Positions 7,982 to 15,154 of a stretch of 35,947 nt of DNA are shown here, piece by piece. The stretch is taken from positions 1 through 35,947 of the forward strand of contig JAEUUS010000183.1 in NCBI GenBank assembly GCA_016787545.1, written 5' to 3'. This DNA comes from Saprospiraceae bacterium. Lineage in GTDB: Bacteria > Bacteroidota > Bacteroidia > Chitinophagales > Saprospiraceae. The notes beneath the pieces are model-generated. The model was not told the DNA's origin. It did no database searches and saw only the letters and a list, made by a program, of their open reading frames with translations. Each line of letters begins with the position of its first letter. Positions within the stretch are counted from its first letter, which is position 1. The translations under genes and the position numbers were made by a program.

Positions 7982-10900
7982 TTATTGGTTGGAAAATGAT
8001 TGTAGCAGCAAAATAGCCTCATTATAGGCAAGTTGCTGATCCAAATATTGGCCTTGAAGATCAAAACTTTGATTGACAAGCATGACCCATTCCAGGTAAT
8101 TGATTTCACCCAGATTGTATTGGCTATTTGCCGAAGCAACGATGGATTTGGCATTTGGAATGGCCAGTTTTTCATAAAACTGCATACTTTCCCAATACTT
8201 TCGGGCCTCATCGCGTGCAGCGATTTGCTCGGCACTCATGCGACTTTGAAGCCATTCCAGTTCCTTGTATTGTTGTTGCACCTGAAGTTCAGATGCTGCA
8301 ATTCTTGATCGTTGAGCCTTAGCAAATAACGGCACCGCTATTCCTGCACCCAAATAGGTGAAACGTTTTAATCCATTAAAATAGCGATCCTCATCACCAA
8401 CACGCTGGTACCCGACGATACTCTGATTACTAAGACCAATGGACAGATCCGGCAACATCTTAGCTTTCTCAGCTTCCAATGCATATTGAGCTGTATTCCA
8501 CTGATGCCGCTGGAATTGTATCCGGGGATGCGATTCCAAGCCAAGGGTATCCAATTGTCCTGTCCAGGGCAACACCACTTCGGTCGTTTGCGGCACCAAT
8601 ATCTCGTCAGCGCCTAATAGTCGATTGAATTGTTCCAGTGCGGAAGCCAATTCCTGACGCAACATAGCAAGTTGATTCCCAATTTGTTGTCGCTGTAACA
8701 TAGCTGTATTTTTTTCCAACAAATTGGATTCACCCCGTTTGAATCGGATGTCCGATTTTTCTTCAAATATCCGGTAAATGCTATCTGCCTGTTGAAGCAG
8801 TTTTTCTTTTTCCTTTAATGCGATGTATCGATAAAAGGACCGACCCAGCTCCAGCCTTAGCGCCTTTTCCATTATCCCTGTTTGAGACTGTGCTGCCAGG
8901 AATTGTTCCGAAAGTACACGTTTCTGAGTTTTATACACTTTCGGGAATTGCACATTCTGAGAAACACTGAATTTGTTGTCAAATGCCCTGCTATTGAATT
9001 GTCCCAATTCCGTACCGAAATTGGTTTTATCCAGCTCCCGCCAGGTGCCCTTCATCCGCTCATAGTATCGCTCCTGAAGTTTGGCGGCTTCCAATCCTGC
9101 ATTTTTATTGGTCAACAGTTCCATTGACTGTTGCAAGGAAACAGGTTTTTGCGCTTGAGCCATTTGGCTGGCAAGAACACAAAGTATTACCACTGTTGCA
9201 ACATGCCTGTGCGCGCGTTTGGGCGTACTTTTTTCAAAAAGCATGTATAAAACCGGCAGTACAAACAAGGTAAGCAGGGTGGCAGAAACAATTCCGCCAA
9301 TAACCACGGTAGCCAGGGGGCGTTGCACCTCAGCGCCGGCGCCCATACTTACAGCCATGGGTATAAAGCCCAGGGAAGGCGCCAGGGCCGTCATCAGAAT
9401 GGAGCGCAGGCGAATTTTGGTTCCCATCAGAATCACCTTGCGCGTATCATGCCAGCCTTCTTTTTGCAATCGATTGAACTCCGAGATCAGCACGATACCA
9501 TTTAACACTGCCACGCCAAAGAGCGCAATGAATCCAACGCCTGCAGATATGCTAAAAGGCAAATCACGCAGCCACAGCGCTACTATGCCGCCAATGGCAG
9601 AAAGCGGGATGGCTGTATAAATCAGCAATCCTTGCTTGACTGAGCCAAAAGCAAAATACAACATTAGAAAAATGAGAACCAGCGCCACCGGCACGGCAAT
9701 ACTAAGCCGGTCTTTGGCTGCTTGCAGGTTTTCAAATGCACCGCCGTAGGTGATGTAATAGCCTGGCGGCAACTTGATTTGTTGTTCCACTTTTGTTTGT
9801 AATTCATGCACAATGCTCTGCACATCGCGCCCGCGCACGTTGAATCCTACCACGATGCGCCGTTTGGCATCTTCCCGCTGAATTTGGTTAGGGCCTTCAA
9901 TTTCCTGCACATCAGCCACCTGATTCAGCGGAATTTGAACTCCGGTTGGCGTGGCTACCAGTAGATTATGCACATCTGCCAGAGTTTTGCGCGCCTCTCC
10001 GGCCACCCGGACTACCAGATCAAAACGTTTTTCGCCCTCAAACACCTGTCCCGCAGCAGCACCGGCAAAAGCAGCATTCAGGGTACGGTTCAACTCCGAA
10101 ATACTCAAGCCGTATTTGGCCATGGCTTCGCGCTTGTAATGGACCACAATCTGAGGCATGCCGTTCACCTGTTCCACATACAATTCTGTGGCGCCTTCTA
10201 CCCCATGGCTGATTTCGCCCAGTTTCTCGGCATACTTAGCCAGAGTGTCCAGGTCTTCCCCGAAAATTTTGCACACTACATCCTGCCTCGCACCGGTCAT
10301 CAGCTCATTAAAACGCATTTGTACCGGGTATTGAAAACCGGCTGTTACCCCAGGAATAGCCTGTATTTTTTCACTCATTTTCTCTGCCAGTTCATCAAAA
10401 CTCCTGGCGGAGGTCCATTCCTTTTTATCCTTCAGGATCACCATCATATCGCTGGCCTCAATGGGCATCGGGTCTGTGGGAATTTCTCCGGAACCAATTT
10501 TAGTCACCACTTTTTCCACCTCCGGGAAGTTGTGCAGCAAGGCGGCGGCTGTTTTTTGAGTGGCCTCAATGGTGGTATTGAGGTTACTGCCGGTAAGCAC
10601 GCGGGTATCTACTGCAAAATCTCCTTCTTCCAGTTCCGGAATAAACTCTCCACCCAAGGTACCCATGATCCACACAGAAATAGCCAGCAGTGCCACCGAT
10701 CCTCCGATGATAGTTTTAGGCAGGTTGAGCACTTTTTCCAGCAAATGCTGATACCAACGCTCCAGCCGATCCATCATCCGGTCGCTGAGGTACTTTTTAT
10801 GGGATATTTTTTTGCTGATAAACAGCGAACTCATCATGGGCACATAGGTCAGCGAAAGGATAAAAGCGCCCAAAATGGCAAAGGAAACCGTTTGCGCCAT

Positions 10901-12337
10901 GGGTTTGAACATTTTACCTTCAATACCTTCCAATGAAAAAATGGGCAGATATACGATCAAAATGATGATTTGTCCAAACACGGCAGCATTCATAATCCGG
11001 GAGGAAGCATGGTGTACTTCCCCATTCATTTGTTCCTGACTGAGTCCGTTTACCTCTTTGAAATGTTTGCTGTGGGTTAACTGGTGCATAATGGCTTCCA
11101 CCACGATAACCGCACCATCTATAATCAATCCAAAATCGATGGCGCCCAGGCTCATCAAATTCCCCCCCACCCCAAACATATTCATCAGGATGATGGCAAA
11201 CAGCATGGAAAGCGGGATCACGGAGGCTACAATAAATCCGGCGCGGATGTTGGCCAGGAAAAACACCAGGATCAGTACCACAATCAATGCGCCTTCCATC
11301 AGGTTCACTTCTACGGTACTAATGGCGTTGTTTACCATTTTGGTCCGGTCCAGAAAAGGATCTATGATTACGCCTTCCGGTAAGGTTTTTTGGATGGCCT
11401 CTACTTTCTTTTTCACATTTTTGATCACTGTGGAAGAGTTTTCACCCTTCAACATCATCACCACGGCGCCAGCCACCTCACCTTTATCGTTGAAACATAC
11501 CGCACCATACCGGGTGGCAGCGCCCTCTCCTACTTTGGCCAGATCTCGCACCAGCACTGGCATGCCCTGACTGGTCGTTTTAACCACTATATTTTCAATA
11601 TCAACCGGGCTACCCACCAATCCTTCGCTGCGGATGTAGAGCACCGTAGGCCCTTTTTCAATGTACGCGCCGCCGGTATTTTGGTTGTTGGCCTCCAAAG
11701 CATCAAACACATCGTTGATGGTTACACCGAAAGATTTGAGCTTGTCTGGGAAAACTGATACTTCGTATTGTTTCAGTTCGCCGCCAAAAGTGGATACATC
11801 AGCCACGCCGGGTGTACCCAGCAATTGCCGGCGCACCATCCAGTCCTGAATGGTACGGAGCTCCCGCAGACTGTATTTTTGTTCGTAACCGGGTTTAGCC
11901 CGAACCACATATTGGTAAATCTCCCCCAATCCGGTAGACACCGGCGCCAGTGAAGGCGTACCAATTCCCGCTGGAATCTGGCTTTGCACCTGCTGCAATC
12001 GCTCGCTGATTTGCTGTCGGGCCCAGTAGATATCTATATCATCATGAAAAACGATGGTCACCAGCGACAATCCAAAACGGCTGAAGCTCCGGATTTCTTT
12101 CAGGCCGGGAATATTGCTGTTGGCTTGTTCGATGGGGAAAGTAATGAGACGTTCCACATCCGGAGCGCCCAAAGATGGCACAGTGGTAATCACCTGCACC
12201 TGGTTATTGGTAATGTCCGGCACCGCGTCTATGGGTAGACGCATGGTTTCCAGCACCCCATAACCCAGCAAACTCAGGGTAAATAACCCGATAATGAGTT
12301 TGTTTTTTATGGAAAACTGAATGATCTGATCCAGCAT
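7982..12337 (-). CDS. cusA: CusA/CzcA-type heavy-metal RND pump fused to a TolC-like outer-membrane factor
   Basis: The predicted protein is 1451 residues from ATG 12337 (MLDQIIQFSIKNKLIIGLF). An in-frame TTG extension to 12427 adds 30 residues without homology-like features and is not favoured. Residues 1 to about 1040 are a complete HME-family RND proton antiporter (PIDAVPDITNNQVQV near the N-terminus). The transmembrane-4 motif around 395-412 (AIDFGLIIDGAVIVVEA) keeps the Asp, Asp and Glu of CzcA, although the usual Asn after Glu is Ala. After the last pump helix comes a hydrophobic stretch ending QMAQAQ (about 1041-1062), which looks like a signal peptide. A full-length outer-membrane efflux protein follows (about 1063-1451), with its two helical-hairpin repeats. 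Pump-OMF fusions are known in Bacteroidota. The protein may be cleaved at AQA. Divalent or monovalent metal export is inferred, and the substrate is unknown. Confidence 0.93.
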   Translation of the reverse strand: MLDQIIQFSIKNKLIIGLFTLSLLGYGVLETMRLPIDAVPDITNNQVQVITTVPSLGAPDVERLITFPIEQANSNIPGLKEIRSFSRFGLSLVTIVFHDDIDIYWARQQISERLQQVQSQIPAGIGTPSLAPVSTGLGEIYQYVVRAKPGYEQKYSLRELRTIQDWMVRRQLLGTPGVADVSTFGGELKQYEVSVFPDKLKSFGVTINDVFDALEANNQNTGGAYIEKGPTVLYIRSEGLVGSPVDIENIVVKTTSQGMPVLVRDLAKVGEGAATRYGAVCFNDKGEVAGAVVMMLKGENSSTVIKNVKKKVEAIQKTLPEGVIIDPFLDRTKMVNNAISTVEVNLMEGALIVVLILVFFLANIRAGFIVASVIPLSMLFAIILMNMFGVGGNLMSLGAIDFGLIIDGAVIVVEAIMHQLTHSKHFKEVNGLSQEQMNGEVHHASSRIMNAAVFGQIIILIVYLPIFSLEGIEGKMFKPMAQTVSFAILGAFILSLTYVPMMSSLFISKKISHKKYLSDRMMDRLERWYQHLLEKVLNLPKTIIGGSVALLAISVWIMGTLGGEFIPELEEGDFAVDTRVLTGSNLNTTIEATQKTAAALLHNFPEVEKVVTKIGSGEIPTDPMPIEASDMMVILKDKKEWTSARSFDELAEKMSEKIQAIPGVTAGFQYPVQMRFNELMTGARQDVVCKIFGEDLDTLAKYAEKLGEISHGVEGATELYVEQVNGMPQIVVHYKREAMAKYGLSISELNRTLNAAFAGAAAGQVFEGEKRFDLVVRVAGEARKTLADVHNLLVATPTGVQIPLNQVADVQEIEGPNQIQREDAKRRIVVGFNVRGRDVQSIVHELQTKVEQQIKLPPGYYITYGGAFENLQAAKDRLSIAVPVALVLIFLMLYFAFGSVKQGLLIYTAIPLSAIGGIVALWLRDLPFSISAGVGFIALFGVAVLNGIVLISEFNRLQKEGWHDTRKVILMGTKIRLRSILMTALAPSLGFIPMAVSMGAGAEVQRPLATVVIGGIVSATLLTLFVLPVLYMLFEKSTPKRAHRHVATVVILCVLASQMAQAQKPVSLQQSMELLTNKNAGLEAAKLQERYYERMKGTWRELDKTNFGTELGQFNSRAFDNKFSVSQNVQFPKVYKTQKRVLSEQFLAAQSQTGIMEKALRLELGRSFYRYIALKEKEKLLQQADSIYRIFEEKSDIRFKRGESNLLEKNTAMLQRQQIGNQLAMLRQELASALEQFNRLLGADEILVPQTTEVVLPWTGQLDTLGLESHPRIQFQRHQWNTAQYALEAEKAKMLPDLSIGLSNQSIVGYQRVGDEDRYFNGLKRFTYLGAGIAVPLFAKAQRSRIAASELQVQQQYKELEWLQSRMSAEQIAARDEARKYWESMQFYEKLAIPNAKSIVASANSQYNLGEINYLEWVMLVNQSFDLQGQYLDQQLAYNEAILLLQSFSNQ

Positions 12338-12495
12338 AATGTTGATATGGTTAGCCTGTATGCCTGGATCCTTTGACAGAACGGCAAACAGGTAGTTCAA
12401 TACTTGCGAAAAGAGAAAAAACTCCAAATAAACACTACTCTCCGCATCAAAAGATACGAAAAGCGTATGTCGTCAGGAAGAGCAAGGAGGAATGA

Positions 12496-12879
12496 TCAAC
12501 AAGCCTTTGGAGGCTGCCAGATATCTGAAAGGTGGGATGAAGGCAGGCTGCTTTGGTCGTATATTGGGAGTGTTGAAGTCTCTTTTGAAACGGGCAGCGT
12601 CAAATACAAATGAACAGGCTGCGGAATGAGACAAGTTGGCGCTGAGCTCGAACAATCCAACGCCTTAAATGGCAATTGCATGTCCTGTGCATAATCAGCA
12701 TCCTTTATATTACCACTGAAGTAGTGGATAACGATAAACTCTACCAATCCGAGTTCCGGATTTTCGGATTTATGCTGCGTGTAGTGCTGCACAAAAGCGC
12801 CGAACTTAACCAACTCGTGCATTTCGGTGTTGGCCAGCAGGTATAACGCCAGAAAAAAGGACGCAGCAATTTTTCGCAT
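12496..12879 (-). CDS. Small exported protein at the head of the metal-efflux operon
   Basis: This 127-residue protein begins with a signal peptide or membrane anchor (MRKIAASFFLALYLLANTEM). It continues with HELVKFGAFVQHYTQHKSEN, then PELGLVEFIVIHYFSG, rich in His, Glu and aromatic residues. From memory, short proteins with a similar HELxKLPxLxxHYxEHK start and a conserved D/EFIxxHY block sit directly upstream of cusA/czcA genes in Bacteroidota and are annotated only as hypothetical. The His pairs could bind metal in the periplasm, but that is inference. It lies 158 bases before the pump gene start. Its ATG at 12879 lies only 5 bases below the -7 element of a canonical promoter, so the transcript may be nearly leaderless. 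Confidence 0.75.
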   Translation of the reverse strand: MRKIAASFFLALYLLANTEMHELVKFGAFVQHYTQHKSENPELGLVEFIVIHYFSGNIKDADYAQDMQLPFKALDCSSSAPTCLIPQPVHLYLTLPVSKETSTLPIYDQSSLPSSHLSDIWQPPKAC

Positions 12880-12883
12880 TGCG

Positions 12884-12914
12884 CAAAGGTATTACACTAA
12901 GTCTGTAGTGCAAA
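12884..12914 (-). promoter_or_regulatory. Canonical promoter of the metal-efflux operon with a small dyad
   Basis: On the minus strand, -33 TTTG (plus 12911-12914), a 19-base spacer and -7 TACCTTTG (plus 12884-12891) match the Bacteroidota consensus exactly. An inverted repeat CACTA-agtctg-TAGTG (12895-12910) fills the spacer, where a metal-responsive regulator could bind. The expected transcription start falls on or next to the ATG at 12879. Confidence 0.65.
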
Positions 12915-12939
12915 GATTATGAATCCTAATAAAATGTTT

Positions 12940-14064
12940 TTACCCGGCAATGGACACTCCGATCCATTTGCCGATACCAAAAGTGATGGCAGCGGCCAGC
13001 AAACCAAAAATCACCTGCCGGAATCCTGAGAACCAAACGCTTCGGCCGGTAAACAGCGTAATGGAAGCCCCGATAAGAAATAGCCCTACCGTGCTAAATC
13101 CGATGCTCATCAAAATAGCGGCATTTCCTCCACTCCAAAAAAACGGCGCCAGGGGAATGACGGCCCCAATGGCAAAAAGGATAAAAGAGGTAATGGCAGC
13201 TTCCCAGGCCGAACTTTTCAGCTCTTCAGGGTTTATACCCAACTCTTCCTTGATCAACAGTTCGTGCGCTTTATCCTGGTCAGACATGATCTCGGCGGCC
13301 ATGGCATGCGCCTGGTCTTCCGGAATACCTTTGGCCATGTAAATCAGCGCAATTTCCTGGCGTTCGCCTTCCGGATTGCTTTCAATCTCATCCATCTCCA
13401 GCGCCATTTGTTTTTCGTACAACTCCTGCGAGCTCTTTACCGATATCCACTCGCCCAATGCCATAGACAGTGCGCCAGCCAGCAATCCCGCCGAACCAGC
13501 CAGCAGCACCTCGCTTTGTCCGCTGGTAGCGCCGGCCACGCCCATTACCAGGCTCATATTGGATACCAGGCCATCGTTGGCGCCTAACACGGCGGCTCGT
13601 AATGCATTGCCGCCCACTGATTTATGTCGACCTTCTATACGCGACAACTGTTCACCCGACACTTTGTGTTGGTTACTGATAAGTGCCTGAAGGATTTTTA
13701 CGTGATTGCCTTCATCCCCACTTACAGGCATCCTATGATTGGATTTTTGTTTGACCAATGCCTGAGCCAGGCTTTTTTCGGTGTCCATCATAACCCCAAT
13801 CACATAATCGTATCCAAACCACCGCCCAATACGGTCCAGGGTATAGGCACGCCAGGATGGCCCAGGCTTTTCCAATTGTCTGCCTTCCGCTCGCAGGCGC
13901 TCAATCATTTTATCGGCATGTCCGCCCTCAATATCTGATAGTTGTAAGAAGACCTGTGCGATGCCTGCATCGGTTTCCGCTTCCGCTATTTTACGGTATA
14001 TAAACTGGGCGTCTACTTCAATTTGGACGCTATCGGCAAGTTGGTGGGCGGATGATTTGGGCAT
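12940..14064 (-). CDS. mbfA: MbfA-like ferritin-domain / VIT1-CCC1 family iron or manganese exporter
   Basis: This 374-residue protein has two domains. The N-terminal erythrin/ferritin-like four-helix domain (1 to about 140) shows the di-iron ligands E16, E46-x-x-H49, E96 and E118-x-x-H121, with Y23 nearby. The C-terminal VIT1/CCC1 membrane domain (about 145-374) contains RAAVLGANDGLVSNMSLVMG, the family hallmark, then SMALGEWISVKSSQE and three C-terminal helices. Rhizobial and agrobacterial MbfA proteins with this layout export iron and protect against peroxide. A similar role at the inner membrane is inferred, with Mn(II) as the alternative substrate. The gene is co-directional with the RND efflux operon 60 bases downstream. 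The downstream operon has its own promoter, so read-through rather than strict co-transcription is likely. Confidence 0.9.
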   Translation of the reverse strand: MPKSSAHQLADSVQIEVDAQFIYRKIAEAETDAGIAQVFLQLSDIEGGHADKMIERLRAEGRQLEKPGPSWRAYTLDRIGRWFGYDYVIGVMMDTEKSLAQALVKQKSNHRMPVSGDEGNHVKILQALISNQHKVSGEQLSRIEGRHKSVGGNALRAAVLGANDGLVSNMSLVMGVAGATSGQSEVLLAGSAGLLAGALSMALGEWISVKSSQELYEKQMALEMDEIESNPEGERQEIALIYMAKGIPEDQAHAMAAEIMSDQDKAHELLIKEELGINPEELKSSAWEAAITSFILFAIGAVIPLAPFFWSGGNAAILMSIGFSTVGLFLIGASITLFTGRSVWFSGFRQVIFGLLAAAITFGIGKWIGVSIAG

Positions 14065-14107
14065 AAAAAGGTAAATAAACGTGGATGGAACAAGAGCAAA
14101 AATAAGG

Positions 14108-14143
14108 AAACCTCCCCGGCTCAGGACATTGCCGAAGAGGTTT
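14108..14143 (-). terminator. Terminator after the small exported protein gene
   Basis: On the minus strand AAACCTCTTCGGC pairs with GCCGGGGAGGTTT (13 bp, two G-T wobbles, 10-base loop) and is followed by CCTTATTTTTG. This should end transcription of the gene at 14183-14515 just before mbfA. Confidence 0.75.
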
Positions 14144-14182
14144 CTGTAAATTTATACTCAGTACAATCAGTGATCAGGATTC

Positions 14183-14515
14183 TCAATATCGCCGCTTGAG
14201 CAAATACCGCCTGCCACGGTCCAGCACACTAATCTGATCTACCTGCCAGCCTTCTTCGTAAAAGAAATTCAGGCCGTCTACCAGGCTCCTGAAATCAAAA
14301 CGTTTGCCATGTGGATCAGTGACAAAGTCTTCCTTTGGATTAGACTGCCCATAATCCACCCGGAAGGTGCAGCGGCCGTCTTCACGGTACAAGGGATCAA
14401 TTTCAAGGTACTGACCGGTGTTGGAAGGCTCGAGTTTTACGCCTTCCACATAGAGTTGTGCTTTAGCCAGCAATGCGCAGCCGGCAAAAGCAATGGTGCA
14501 TAATACTTTTTTCAT
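14183..14515 (-). CDS. Small secreted protein of unknown function
   Basis: The protein has 110 residues from ATG 14515 (MKKVLCTIAFAGCALLAKAQ), a clear signal peptide with cleavage after AKA. An upstream in-frame ATG at 14536 would only prefix seven polar residues to the signal peptide. The mature part is about 90 residues, mixed alpha/beta in look, with LYVEGVKLEPSNTGQYLEID, then DGRCTFRVDYG, a DFRSLVDGLNFFYEEGWQVD block and a basic C-terminus (DRGRRYLLKRRY). It contains one Cys in the mature chain. I do not recognise the family. It is monocistronic, with its own terminator downstream and a gene-poor stretch upstream. Confidence 0.7.
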   Translation of the reverse strand: MKKVLCTIAFAGCALLAKAQLYVEGVKLEPSNTGQYLEIDPLYREDGRCTFRVDYGQSNPKEDFVTDPHGKRFDFRSLVDGLNFFYEEGWQVDQISVLDRGRRYLLKRRY

Positions 14516-15154
14516 GGTGGTGCTATTTTGGGACAAAGTAAAGGGGCAAAATGCTGGTTAAAACGGTGTTTAACGTCGGTTTAACCCGGATTGTTAATAT
14601 CCAATGTCCAATAATCAAACCTCGAAGAACAAAAAAGCCGTAACTTTTAACGAAAAAATTCAATTTGACGAATTTTTATCATTCCAAGGTTGGAAATATC
14701 CCCGTAACATAATACTTTTGAAAAGTTTTTAATCCGCATCCTTTTACAAAAACACTTTTCACATGGTTGTTTACCCTAAAACTGATTTGGGCATTTTATT
14801 TAGCCTGCCCGGTATTTTCACGATTGGTATTTTTTGTTGACTCTGGACTTGGTGATATTCCGCCAAGGGTGATGTATGTTTTACTTGAGATTGTATTTGA
14901 AAGACTTGATTGAAGGGTGAGTTGTAGTTAGGAAATCTTTCAAAGGTGTTAGGAAGGGATTTTTATCAAAAGGTATGAACTAAAAGCAACTTACCCACAA
15001 CGGACGACTAGGTCACTTCCCAAACTTTTTACTTAATCGTTCATTACCAATAATCTGTAGATGGCGGAAAAAGTAGAAGAACAGATAATACATGGAATAA
15101 AAATACAAGCCAAGAGCCGGGAAGGCGTAAGACCGGCACCAAACCGATTTATTT
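14516..15154. other. Gene-poor intergenic stretch of about 640 bases
   Basis: This is AT-richer than its surroundings and holds no long reading frame that looks like a gene. It includes two degenerate units of a 7-bp repeat in reverse orientation (14597-14612, ATATCCAATGTCCAAT; the same unit family as 20296-20351). It also includes a candidate rightward promoter (14690-14720) and a 25-codon hydrophobic frame (14763-14840). The rest may be a long leader for the metalloprotease gene at 15155. Confidence 0.6.
14690..14720 (+). promoter_or_regulatory. Candidate promoter in the gene-poor stretch
   Basis: -7 TACTTTTG (14713-14720) matches the consensus, with TTG at 14690-14692 as the -33 element and a 20-base spacer. 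It would start a transcript near 14726, giving a leader of about 430 bases to the metalloprotease gene, or a short separate RNA. Confidence 0.4.

Noticed and set aside
9968..10936. A 322-codon open frame on the + strand
   Set aside because: It lies wholly antisense to the conserved pump domain of the RND gene, is rich in His/Gln/Phe in a way typical of a complement frame, and has no recognisable motif.
11058..11570. A 170-codon + strand frame
   Set aside because: It is antisense to the RND pump's conserved transmembrane motif and has no family features.
14516..15154. A structured RNA or riboswitch before the M43 protease
   Set aside because: No conserved riboswitch core could be recognised; only a promoter-like pair and weak dyads were seen.
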